From: Halorubrum sp. DM2
Lineage (GTDB): Archaea > Halobacteriota > Halobacteria > Halobacteriales > Haloferacaceae
Reading direction: 5' to 3'
NCBI RefSeq assembly: GCF_901686465.1
Contig: NZ_LR594487.1
Span: 592,894 to 656,893 of the forward strand
Length of the DNA stretch: 64,000 nucleotides
Shown here: positions 42,453 through 50,081 of the stretch, one piece after another
Layout: every line of letters begins with the position of its first letter
Numbering within the stretch: the stretch's first letter is position 1
Notes under the pieces: generated by a model
What the model was told of the DNA's origin: nothing
Seen by the model: only the letters and a program-made list of their open reading frames with translations
Databases searched by the model: none
Translations under genes and position numbers: made by a program

Positions 42453-43394
42453 CTACGCGAACTCTGGGCCGTCGACGTCCTCGTCGGCCGCCTCCCGCCA
42501 GGTGTGTTCGGGCGTCCACCCGAGGTCGCGTTCGGCCTTCGCGGTGGTGAACGCCGACTCGTCGCCGTCGGTGTCGCACGGCGGAGCCTCGTCGAACAGC
42601 GCGTCGAAGAGGGCGGCGGTGTCGACGCCGAGGTAGTTCTCCGCCGCGTGACAGAGGTACGCCTCGTGGCCGTCGACTTCCGCGTCCACCGCCGCCGTGA
42701 CCATCGACGTGAGATCGCGGACGTCGACGTACGACCAGAAGTTCCCGATACCGCCGTCCGGCGGGTCGTCCGTCGAGCGAGCGGCCAGCGCGTCGACGTC
42801 GAAGGCCTCACGGTTCTGTTCGGTCAGGTACTCGCCGGGGTACTGTACCCACGACGGCCGGATCGAGGCGATCGAGACGTCGTGTTTCCGCGCCATCGAT
42901 CGGGCGACTGCTTCGCCGGCCTCCTTCGAGACGCCGTAGGCGTCTTCCGGCCGGAGCGGGTGCGCCTCGTCGACGGGGACGTACTCGGGTTTCAGCACCT
43001 CGTCGGCGAACGGGAACCCGTAGGCGGACTCGGAGCTCGCCCACACGACGTCCGCACCGGCGTGACCGGCGGCGTCGAGGACGTTGTACGCGCTCTCCGT
43101 GTTGTTCGTGAACACGCGTGACTCGGCGTGACCGGTCGGGTCCGGAATCGCCGCGAGGTGGACGACGGCGTCGGGGTCGGCGCTCGCGACGAGCTCCAGC
43201 GTCTCGCCCTGATCGGTCAGGTCGACCTCGAAGAACGACGCACCCTCGGGACCGCCTTCGGCGGGGAGTCGCCGGTCGAGGCCGACGACATCGCGGCCGT
43301 CCGCGACGAGTCTGTCGACCGTCCACTGTCCGACCCCACCGAGCGCGCCCGTGACGACGACATCGGCTGATGCTGAACTCACGCTCGGAGTCAC
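42453..43394 (-). CDS. NAD-dependent epimerase/dehydratase-type sugar dehydrogenase
   Basis: A 313-residue extended-SDR protein. The nucleotide motif is VVVTGALGGVGQWTVDRL near residue 12, followed by VDLTD and VVHLAAIPDP, and the catalytic YGVSK (Tyr-x-x-x-Lys) with an upstream WASSESAYG. Sequence style is close to uronate or sugar dehydrogenases of the epimerase family, so within this island it may oxidise glucuronate or xylose rather than epimerise a nucleotide sugar; this is inference. The GTG at 43394 was chosen over a 19-codon Arg/Thr-rich extension. It shares a divergent operator region with the IclR gene. Confidence 0.8.
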   Translation of the reverse strand: MTPSVSSASADVVVTGALGGVGQWTVDRLVADGRDVVGLDRRLPAEGGPEGASFFEVDLTDQGETLELVASADPDAVVHLAAIPDPTGHAESRVFTNNTESAYNVLDAAGHAGADVVWASSESAYGFPFADEVLKPEYVPVDEAHPLRPEDAYGVSKEAGEAVARSMARKHDVSIASIRPSWVQYPGEYLTEQNREAFDVDALAARSTDDPPDGGIGNFWSYVDVRDLTSMVTAAVDAEVDGHEAYLCHAAENYLGVDTAALFDALFDEAPPCDTDGDESAFTTAKAERDLGWTPEHTWREAADEDVDGPEFA

Positions 43395-43476
43395 GACGGG
43401 GAATCTAATGAAACACGGGGTCCGGGTGCGATCCGTGCGTTCAGCACGCATCGACCGCCGCGAGTGATCTCATTTT

Positions 43477-43495
43477 TGTTCTGTTATCCAGAACA
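43477..43495. promoter_or_regulatory. IclR operator 1, at iclR promoter
   Basis: TGTTCTGTTATCCAGAACA, 6-bp perfect arms around a 7-bp centre, 32 bp before the IclR start codon. Its right edge runs straight into the TATA-like CATTTATC (43494-43501), so a bound repressor would block TBP/TFB. Autoregulation, and control of the divergent dehydrogenase, is likely. Confidence 0.7.
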
Positions 43496-43527
43496 TTTAT
43501 CACTGCTATATGTCGTAATTGATCGGT

Positions 43528-44283
43528 ATGGACGCAAAACATCCGGTTCGAACCACCGAAAAGACCCTCGCGCTGGTCGAGGAGCTGATGGACCGCGAGC
43601 CGTGCGGAGTGACGGAGCTGGCGGACGGGCTGGAGATGGGGAAAAGCGCCGTTCACAACCACCTCACGACGCTACGAAAGCACGGATACGTGCTGAAATC
43701 CGGCGACGAGTACCAGCTCGGGCTGAAGTTCCTCGAAGTCGGGGGGTCTACCCGGAAGTCGATGGAGTTCTATCAGGTGGCCGAGCCGGAGGTGAAGTCG
43801 CTCGCGGACGAGACCGGCGAGCTCGCGAACCTCCTCGTCGAGGAACAGGGGATGGGCGTCTATCTGATGCGATCGAAGGGGGAGGACGCCGTCGACCTCG
43901 ACACATACGCCGGGCTTCGGACCCATCTCCACACCACCGCACTCGGGAAGGCGATCCTCGCGTACCTGCCCGAGTCTCGCGTCGAGGAGATCATCGAGCA
44001 GCACGGAATTGAACAGAAGACCTCCCGGAGCGTCGGCTCCCGCGAGGAGCTGTTCGACGCGCTGGAGGGCGTCCGCGACCGCGGATACGCCATCGACGAC
44101 GGGGAGCGGCTCGAAGGGCTGCGCTGTATCGCGGCCCCGGTCAAGGACTCCTCGGACGAGGTCCTCGGCGCGATCAGCGTGTCCGCGCCCGCCAGCCGCG
44201 TCAGCGACGACGACCTCCACGGCCGGCTCCCCGAACGCGTGCTCAGCGCGGCCAACGTCGTCGAACTGAACATCAACTACTGA
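43528..44283 (+). CDS. IclR-family transcriptional regulator
   Basis: A 251-residue regulator. Residues about 5-65 are the winged HTH ([48 protein letters not shown]) and residues about 80-251 the IclR effector domain, with [16 protein letters not shown] and [27 protein letters not shown] as landmarks. It lies in the middle of the glucuronoxylan genes and probably senses a breakdown product such as KDG, glucuronate or a xylose derivative. Three copies of one palindrome flank it. ATG at 43528, about 30 nt from the TATA-like box. Confidence 0.9.
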   Translation: MDAKHPVRTTEKTLALVEELMDREPCGVTELADGLEMGKSAVHNHLTTLRKHGYVLKSGDEYQLGLKFLEVGGSTRKSMEFYQVAEPEVKSLADETGELANLLVEEQGMGVYLMRSKGEDAVDLDTYAGLRTHLHTTALGKAILAYLPESRVEEIIEQHGIEQKTSRSVGSREELFDALEGVRDRGYAIDDGERLEGLRCIAAPVKDSSDEVLGAISVSAPASRVSDDDLHGRLPERVLSAANVVELNINY

Positions 44284-44288
44284 TACCC

Positions 44289-44305
44289 GTTCTATTATAC
44301 AGAAC
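44289..44305. promoter_or_regulatory. IclR operator 2, just after iclR
   Basis: GTTCTATTATACAGAAC, same arms as operator 1, five bases after the IclR stop codon. No gene starts beside it; it may act with operator 3 in looping, or be a relic. Confidence 0.55.
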
Positions 44306-44357
44306 AGTTGTTCGACGCGTTTCGATTCCGGTTGGTGGGGGAGCTGTCCGCGATAAT

Positions 44358-44372
44358 CGCCGAAATTCGGCG
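44358..44372. terminator. Hairpin after iclR
   Basis: CGCCGAA-a-TTCGGCG, perfect 7-bp arms, about 75 bp after the IclR stop and followed by an AT-rich stretch. Probable transcription end or RNA-stabilising hairpin; evidence is structure and position only. Confidence 0.35.
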
Positions 44373-44448
44373 GGGTATCTCGTTCATTTCTGGCTTACTA
44401 TTACTATTGTACGACTGTAATGGTTACCGGCGAGACATCCAGATAAAT

Positions 44449-44465
44449 GTTCTGTATATCAGAAT
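44449..44465. promoter_or_regulatory. IclR operator 3 with orphan promoter
   Basis: GTTCTGTATATCAGAAT. Read on the minus strand, operator plus flank (TTCTG-ATATA-CAGAACATTTATC) matches the operator 1 plus TATA module at 21 of 23 positions. It would fire leftward from about 44420 into the IclR 3' region, where only a 30-codon frame (ATG at 44387) follows. The surrounding 322-bp gap 44284-44605 has no convincing gene. Confidence 0.55.
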
Positions 44466-44605
44466 ATATCAGATAACTCGACGAACGAGGCCACTCCCTC
44501 GCCCGCGCTCCAACCGAGCGCCTGCCCGGCGTCGTCCGCGTCTCGATCCACCGCGAAAGCCGCGGTACATCGCCCTGTGTCTACGGGATCCTCGCCGGTG
44601 CCGCC

Positions 44606-45973
44606 TCAGAGCCCGTACAGCTCTTTCGGGCGATCGTAGGCGACGTGCTCGACGAGACGCTCGGCGTTGTCGTAGGGGAGCCGGCCGCGGTCGACCATCC
44701 TGCCGACGGCGTTCGCGAGCGACCGGCGGAACATCTCGAAGCGGGAGCCGTAGGAGACGAGCTTCCGGGAGTCGCTGACCATGCCGGCGTGGTTCGCGAG
44801 GAGGTCGACGGACGCCACCCGTTCCAGCTGGGTTTCGATCCCCATCGGGCTGTCGTTGAACCACCACGCCGGCCCGACGCTCACGTTCGGGTACGCGCGG
44901 GAGACGACCGCGAGGCTCGGGTAGTGCGTCGGGTCGAGCGTGTAGACGACGATCTCCATCTCGCCGTCGAAGCGGTCGAGGAAGTAGTCCAGCCCGTCCA
45001 CGAGGTCGACGTCTTGCGTCGACACGTCCCCGCCCGCGTTCTTCCCGAGGTCGTCGTAGAGCGACTCCCGGTAATCGCGGACCGCGCCGACGTGAAGCTG
45101 GGTCGTCCAGCCCGCCTCGCTGTTCAGTTCGCCGACGAACTCCAGCAGGAACGCCTTGTAGTCGCGGACCTCCGCCTCCGAGAGGCTCGCACCGCGGCGC
45201 GCCTTCGCGTACACGTCGCCGGCGCGCTCGACGCTGACGGGCCGCGAGACCGGCGTCGTCCCGGTCCCGATGTCGCAGGCCACACAGCCGTGATCGACGA
45301 AGTAGTCGTGGGTCTCCGCGAGCGCGTCCAGAAAGCCCTCGAAGTCGTCCACGGCCGGCTCCGTGACTGCGTCGAGTTCGTCGACGAACGACTCCCACGC
45401 CGGAGTCTCGACTTTCAGCGCGCGGTCCGGCCGCCACGTCGGCCGGACCTCGACGCCCCGAACCTCGGTCTCGGCGCGTTCGTGGTACTCCAGCCGCGAG
45501 GTCGGGTCGTCGCTGCTACACAGCACCTCGACGTTCATCTCACGGAGGACCGATTGGGGCCGCATGGCGTCGGTCGCGAGCTGGCGTTTCGTCTCCGTCC
45601 AGATCTCGTCGGCGGTGTCGGCGTTCAACGGTTGCTCGATACCGAACCGGCGCTTTAAGTCGAGCTGGACCCAGTCGTACGTCGGGTTCCCCGCGAAGTC
45701 AGGAAACACCTCGGCCAGCGCGTCCCACTTCTCCCGGTTGCCGGCGGCTCCCGTAATCTTCTCCTCGGGAACGCCCCGCTTGCGCATCAGCTGCCAGACG
45801 TAGTGATCCGTTGCGCCCTCGACCTCCCAGATGTCGTTCCACGGCTCGTCGTCGACGACCTCCCGGAGGTCGATGTGGTTGTGCGGGTCGACGACGGGCA
45901 GGTCCGCGATAGCGTCGTAGAGGTCGACGGCGGTCTCGGAGTCGAGCAGGTACTCCTCGTCGATGAATCCCAT
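44606..45973 (-). CDS. uxaC: Glucuronate isomerase
   Basis: A 455-residue enzyme converting D-glucuronate to D-fructuronate (and galacturonate to tagaturonate), first step after GH67 releases glucuronic or methylglucuronic acid. Family marks are VVDPHNHIDLREV near residue 28 (metal-binding His pair), the late WFNDSPMGIETQLERVASVDLLANHAGMVSDSRKLVSYGSRFEMFRR and the closing AYDRPKELYGL. Length is close to bacterial UxaC. ATG at 45973 with CAATAAAAC centred 28 nt upstream indicates a leaderless promoter. Same strand as the deacetylase-uxuA-SDR operon behind it. Confidence 0.94.
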   Translation of the reverse strand: MGFIDEEYLLDSETAVDLYDAIADLPVVDPHNHIDLREVVDDEPWNDIWEVEGATDHYVWQLMRKRGVPEEKITGAAGNREKWDALAEVFPDFAGNPTYDWVQLDLKRRFGIEQPLNADTADEIWTETKRQLATDAMRPQSVLREMNVEVLCSSDDPTSRLEYHERAETEVRGVEVRPTWRPDRALKVETPAWESFVDELDAVTEPAVDDFEGFLDALAETHDYFVDHGCVACDIGTGTTPVSRPVSVERAGDVYAKARRGASLSEAEVRDYKAFLLEFVGELNSEAGWTTQLHVGAVRDYRESLYDDLGKNAGGDVSTQDVDLVDGLDYFLDRFDGEMEIVVYTLDPTHYPSLAVVSRAYPNVSVGPAWWFNDSPMGIETQLERVASVDLLANHAGMVSDSRKLVSYGSRFEMFRRSLANAVGRMVDRGRLPYDNAERLVEHVAYDRPKELYGL

Positions 45974-45996
45974 ACCGGCCGTTCCAGCGAGACCAA

Positions 45997-46005
45997 CAAT
46001 AAAAC
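45997..46005 (-). promoter_or_regulatory. TATA box of uxaC
   Basis: Minus strand GTTTTATTG, centred about 28 nt before the uxaC ATG; shows uxaC can be transcribed separately from the upstream operon although only 60 bp separate them. Confidence 0.55.
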
Positions 46006-46033
46006 TCCCGACACTGGCGGTCGGCGCGTCCGA

Positions 46034-47008
46034 TCAGGGCGTCAACGTCAGCGACTCCGCGTCCAGTGAAACCTCGTAGTAGCCCCGTCCGTTCCACGGT
46101 AGGGGGCGTCCGTTCTGTTCGAGCGTGCCGCCGTCGACGGTGACCCGGAGACGGTGGCCGTCCGGGAACGCGTCGGGACACTCCCACTCCCAGACGGTCT
46201 CGTCTCCGACTTCGGTCGGAGTCACTCCCTCGAAGAATCGCTGTGCCCGCCAGTACGACCCGATGCGAGCGACCGTGTCGACCCAGACATCGCCGGCGGT
46301 CGCCGCGTGCTCGATGCTCGCCGCGAGTTCGTCGACCGCGACCGGCGCGTACCCCTCCTCGTCGGTCGGCGCGATACTGTGGAACGTGAACAGGAGCCAC
46401 TCGCCCGCGTCGCGCGCGTCGTCGACCAGCCGGTCGAACGTCTCCGCGGTGTCTCCCGCCTGAGCGACGTAACTGGGCAGCTCGTAGGGGTCCGTCTCGC
46501 CGTCGGGTGCGACGGTCCCGCCGCCGACGCCGCGGTTCAGCAACAGCCCCGTCTCTCGGGCGGCGTCACGCCAGCCGCGGTCGCCGAACGGCGACGCCAT
46601 CGTCGACACGCCGGGCTGGTCGAGGTCCTCCGTGAGGTACGACGCACACGCATCCAGCTCCGCCCGCCGGCTCTCCCGCGGCGTCCCGAAGCTACCGCCC
46701 GTGAGGTCGCCGTGCGGGTGGCTCGCGGTGTGGTTGCCGAGTTCGTTGCCGTCGGCGGCGATCGCCCGCCAGGCGTCGGCCGAGGCGTCGCGGTCGCTGG
46801 GGACGTAGAAGGTGACGTCGGCACCGGCAGCCCGAAGCGCCCCGTAGTGCTCGACGTGCGACGGGAGCGCGTCGTCGAAGGTGTACGAGACCGCGCTCCG
46901 GAAGCCCGCCCAGTCGAGGACGCGTAGATTCCCCGGTTCGCCCGACGGGCGAGACACGTCGTCGCGTGGCGGCGCTGGAGGCGGGGACGGGTCGTTCACG
47001 GCGCTCAC
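46034..47008 (-). CDS. Polysaccharide deacetylase (CE4/NodB-like)
   Basis: A 324-residue protein. The NodB domain is visible as AVSYTFDDALPSHVEHYGAL (Asp pair, metal and base), GNELGNHTASHPHGDL (His-x-x-x-His metal ligands) and TMASPFGDRGW. The C-terminal 75 residues (WECPDAFPDGHRLRVTVDGGTLEQNGRPL) form a beta-rich add-on. No clear signal peptide, so it probably works in the cytoplasm. The GTG at 47008 overlaps the uxuA stop by 4 bp. In this island the likely task is removing acetyl groups from imported xylo-oligosaccharides; specificity is not shown by sequence. Confidence 0.85.
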   Translation of the reverse strand: MSAVNDPSPPPAPPRDDVSRPSGEPGNLRVLDWAGFRSAVSYTFDDALPSHVEHYGALRAAGADVTFYVPSDRDASADAWRAIAADGNELGNHTASHPHGDLTGGSFGTPRESRRAELDACASYLTEDLDQPGVSTMASPFGDRGWRDAARETGLLLNRGVGGGTVAPDGETDPYELPSYVAQAGDTAETFDRLVDDARDAGEWLLFTFHSIAPTDEEGYAPVAVDELAASIEHAATAGDVWVDTVARIGSYWRAQRFFEGVTPTEVGDETVWEWECPDAFPDGHRLRVTVDGGTLEQNGRPLPWNGRGYYEVSLDAESLTLTP

Positions 47009-47979
47009 TCCGCCCGCCCGTCGCCGGCCGGTCGGGTCTGCTCTAAGAGGCCGGTCATGTAGCCGACGGCGAACAGCCGCCCCATGTCGGTGTAGCCGGC
47101 CTGCGCGTCGTCGCGGTGGTCCTCGCCGAGCATCCGCGGGACGTGGTCCGGGCGAATCGGGCCGTCGAACCCGACCTCGCGGTACGCCTCCATCGCGGCG
47201 AGCATGTCCGTCGGGCCGTCGTCCTGCCACGTCTCGACGAACTCCTCGGGCGTCCCGTCGACGTCCCGGAAGTGGACGAAGTGGATGCGGTCGCCGAACC
47301 GTCGAATCGTCTCCGGCACGTCGGCGTCCATCGCGGCGTAGTTGCCCTGACAGAACGTCAGCCCGTGGTTCGGGCTGTCGTGGAGATCTAAGATACGCTG
47401 AACGTTCTCCACGGAGCTGACGAGCCGGGGGACGCCGCGGACGGAGTCGACAGGGGGGTCGTCGGGGTGGAGCGCGAGCTTCACGCCCGCCTCCTCGGCG
47501 ACCGGGACGACCTCGTCGAGGAAGTACTCCAAGTTCTCCCAGAGCTCCGCCTCGGTGATGTCCACGGGATAGTCGGGCGCGCGCTCGGACTGCTCGTGGT
47601 CGTAGGCGGTCGTCCGAGAGTCTCCCCGTAGTGGCACCTCGTCTGTGGTGCGGAGGACGCCGACCGGGTTCTCGGTCCACACCCAGCAGTAGACGTCGAC
47701 GCCGACCCGCCCCATGTTGCGGATGAGCCGCTTGACCGTCTCGATCTCCTCGTCGCGACCGTCTCGACCGAGTACCGTCTTCGTCATCGGCGGGCGGTCC
47801 TCGACGACGTCCAAGGAGAGCCCGTGGTCGGCGAACCGGTTCTTCGTCGCGAGCAGCGAGTCGTACGTCCACCACTCCTCTTCGCCCCAGAACCGGACGA
47901 CCGCGGCCTTGACGCCGAGCTGGCGGGCGAGCGTCCATCGCCGGTCCGGTCGCGGCGGCAACATCAGTGACGTGTCCAT
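47005..47979 (-). CDS. uxuA: Mannonate dehydratase
   Basis: A 324-residue UxuA-family TIM-barrel enzyme, dehydrating D-mannonate to 2-keto-3-deoxygluconate. Signature segments are KAAVVRFWGEEEWW near residue 25, VKLALHPDDPPVDSVRG with metal-binding His, LTFCQGNYAAM, IHFVHFRDVDG and GPIRPDHVPRMLGED at the C terminus. Length agrees with short archaeal and Gram-positive forms. It sits between the SDR and the deacetylase in one operon (57-bp gap before, 4-bp overlap after). Confidence 0.94.
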   Translation of the reverse strand: MDTSLMLPPRPDRRWTLARQLGVKAAVVRFWGEEEWWTYDSLLATKNRFADHGLSLDVVEDRPPMTKTVLGRDGRDEEIETVKRLIRNMGRVGVDVYCWVWTENPVGVLRTTDEVPLRGDSRTTAYDHEQSERAPDYPVDITEAELWENLEYFLDEVVPVAEEAGVKLALHPDDPPVDSVRGVPRLVSSVENVQRILDLHDSPNHGLTFCQGNYAAMDADVPETIRRFGDRIHFVHFRDVDGTPEEFVETWQDDGPTDMLAAMEAYREVGFDGPIRPDHVPRMLGEDHRDDAQAGYTDMGRLFAVGYMTGLLEQTRPAGDGRAE

Positions 47980-48036
47980 GCGTCGGCTTCGTGGACGCTC
48001 CCAATAGTAGTTCCGTGTGCGGGGTTCGGCCCCGAG

Positions 48037-48807
48037 TTACTGTGCGCTGTCGTCGTACCCGCCGTCGACGGTGATCACTTCGCCGGTCGTGAAGGAGGCG
48101 GCGTCGCTCGCGAGGTAGAGCGCGGTCCCGACCATCTCGTCGGGCGTGGCGACTCGACCCATCGGGGTGCGCTCGTCGACGGTCTCGCGGAACTCGGAGC
48201 CGTCGTCGAGCTTCGGGCCGGCCATCTCGGTCTTGACGAAGCCGGGCGCGATGGCGTTCACGCGGATGTCGGGCGCGAGGTCGGCCGCGGCGGCGCGCGT
48301 CAGCCCGTTCACGCCGCTCTTCGCCGCGCAGTAGGCCGCCCGGGCTTCCCGGGCCTGGTCGGCGGACATCGAGGAGATGTTGATGATGCTCCCGGCGTCC
48401 ATCTCCCGGGCGAACACCCGGCAGGCCGTGAAGACGCCGGTGAGATCGACCTCGATGTCCTGTTGCCACTCCTCGTCGGTCATCTCGGTGATCGGCGACT
48501 GAGCGACCGTCCCCGCCGAGTTGACGAGGATGTCGACGTCGCCGACCTCTTCGATGGTCGTGTCACGGAGGGTTTCGAGGGAGTCGGCGTCGGTCACGTC
48601 ACACGTCACCTCGGCGGTGGCCGCGCCGCGCTCGCGAAGTTCCTCGGCGACGCGCTCGACGGCGTCCGCGGAGCGGCTGGTCGCGACGACGTCGGCACCG
48701 TCCTCGGCGAACCCGAGCGCGATGGCGCGGCCGATTCCCCTCGTGCCGCCGATGACGACGGCGGTCTTTCCCTCGACACTCACGGACGGCATGCTATCTG
48801 TAGACAT
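48037..48807 (-). CDS. SDR oxidoreductase, probable fructuronate reductase
   Basis: A 256-residue classical short-chain dehydrogenase. The cofactor motif is GGTRGIGRAIALGFAEDGADVV with an Arg (TSRS) that suggests NADP; catalytic residues are Ser in INISSMSA and Tyr/Lys in AAYCAAKSG; the end is VITVDGGYDD. It is first in the operon with uxuA and beside uxaC, exactly where fructuronate reductase must act, and no UxuB of the long-chain family is in the window. B. subtilis also uses an SDR for this step, so the assignment is strong inference. A TATA-like box lies 27 nt upstream. Confidence 0.85.
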   Translation of the reverse strand: MSTDSMPSVSVEGKTAVVIGGTRGIGRAIALGFAEDGADVVATSRSADAVERVAEELRERGAATAEVTCDVTDADSLETLRDTTIEEVGDVDILVNSAGTVAQSPITEMTDEEWQQDIEVDLTGVFTACRVFAREMDAGSIINISSMSADQAREARAAYCAAKSGVNGLTRAAAADLAPDIRVNAIAPGFVKTEMAGPKLDDGSEFRETVDERTPMGRVATPDEMVGTALYLASDAASFTTGEVITVDGGYDDSAQ

Positions 48808-48830
48808 ACGCGACCGTTCCGTCGCCGGTG

Positions 48831-48838
48831 ATTTATAC
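48831..48838 (-). promoter_or_regulatory. TATA box of SDR-uxuA-deacetylase operon
   Basis: Minus strand GTATAAAT, centred about 27 nt before the ATG at 48807, the spacing of a leaderless promoter. Confidence 0.6.
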
Positions 48839-48882
48839 GTGGTGGAACGCCGCGTTCGGTGGCCCAACGTCCGAGACGTGTC

Positions 48883-49902
48883 TCACTCGACGACCGCGTC
48901 GAGGCGTTCCGCCAGTCGGTCTCCGATGGTGGCCATCCCGGCGTCACCCGGATGGAGGAGGTCAGCGGTCAACCCGGTGGGATCGAGGAGGTCCGGGCCG
49001 TCGACGACGGACAGGTTCTCGTGCGGAGACGCGGCGGCGACCTCGCGGAGCGCCGTCCGGTACGCCGCGGCGTGTTCGGCGTCGCCGGCGGCCGTGAGGT
49101 CGTCGTGATACGGGAACAGCGTGACACAGACGACGGGCGTATCCGGGTGTGCGCCGGCGACGGTGTCGACGAAGGTCTCGGCGCGCTCGCGAAACGTCTC
49201 CGGGGCGAACCCGCCGGTGTTGGCCATGTTGACCGAGAGCCCGAGCGTCGCGACGTCCCAGTCGTCGCGGCCGGCGACGTGTTCGGCCATCGCTTCCTCG
49301 CAGTACGCGGAGCCCGAACACCCGAGGTTCAGCGCGTCGTAGCCCAGTCGGCGGGCGACGTGAGTGACGTAGTCGGTGTGGAGCGCCGACGCCGCCGCAC
49401 CTTCCGTGATGGAGGTTCCGTACGCGAGATAGCGCGTGTCGGGCAGTTCGCTCTCGCGCGGTGGTCGGCAGGCCCCGGAGACGTCGTGAAGTGCGACCCC
49501 CGTTCGGCGTTCGAAGCGGATTCGACAGACGCGCCGATCGAAGCGACCGGCCCGCGTCCCCGGCGAAAGGTCCGCGAGGCGGTCCGGAACGCCGAGCGTC
49601 AGCGTTTCGGGCTCCGGCCCGATCTCGGTCGGTTCCCACGGCTGGAAGACACCCCAGAAGACCCGCACGTGCGTCTCCTCGGCGGCCGAGACGGTCACCT
49701 CGACGTCGGTGTCGTCACTCCCCGGAACGAAGCGGATCTCGCTCCCCGTCGGGCACCGGACGCGCTCGCGGGCCGTTTCGTTTAGCTCCGCGCCGACCGC
49801 CGCGGGGACCCGACAGAGGCGTTCCCCCTCCTCGGTCCACTCCGCTGGAACGGTCTCCGTAACGTTGTGTAACGAGACGGACGAATACGCCGGCGATTTC
49901 AT
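48883..49902 (-). CDS. SGNH/GDSL-family carbohydrate esterase candidate
   Basis: A 339-residue protein. The N-terminal 160 residues are a beta-rich domain; the C-terminal part is an SGNH hydrolase with block I YGTSITEGAA (catalytic Ser), block II LNLGCSGSAY (Gly), block III GLSVNMANTGG (Asn) and block V LLHPGDAG (His, with the Asp just before in LTADLLHP). Two-domain SGNH enzymes with this plan include acetyl-xylan esterases. No signal peptide is evident, so it may act on imported acetylated oligomers alongside the CE4 protein. ATG at 49902 was preferred to a GTG-initiated extension to 49956. Confidence 0.82.
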   Translation of the reverse strand: MKSPAYSSVSLHNVTETVPAEWTEEGERLCRVPAAVGAELNETARERVRCPTGSEIRFVPGSDDTDVEVTVSAAEETHVRVFWGVFQPWEPTEIGPEPETLTLGVPDRLADLSPGTRAGRFDRRVCRIRFERRTGVALHDVSGACRPPRESELPDTRYLAYGTSITEGAAASALHTDYVTHVARRLGYDALNLGCSGSAYCEEAMAEHVAGRDDWDVATLGLSVNMANTGGFAPETFRERAETFVDTVAGAHPDTPVVCVTLFPYHDDLTAAGDAEHAAAYRTALREVAAASPHENLSVVDGPDLLDPTGLTADLLHPGDAGMATIGDRLAERLDAVVE

Positions 49903-50055
49903 ATACACGCCATCAGCGGTCAACGGTATGAGACTGTCGGAGCGCGGTCGCTTCACGCCGGTCGTGACCGTTGTATCTGCTCCGATACCGAGTGAGAATT
50001 ACGCGGGCAACGGCATAGAATAATAGCATTAATAATTAAATAATAGTACTCCGTT

Positions 50056-50081
50056 AGTGTGAATGGAGTGATCACACTCCA
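50056..50081 (+). promoter_or_regulatory. Two mutually exclusive hairpins over the GH10 start codon
   Basis: Hairpin A pairs AGTGTGA (50056-50062) with TCACACT (50072-50078). Hairpin B pairs TGGAGTG (50064-50070) with CACTCCA (50075-50081), which includes the A of the start codon. They share bases so only one can form. TATA-like AATTAAATAATAG lies at about 50033-50045. Could be translation control or overlapping operator palindromes. Confidence 0.5.

Noticed and set aside
44308-44778. Plus-strand frame after iclR.
   Set aside because: TTG start, AT-rich noncoding-like composition, and the second half is antisense to uxaC.
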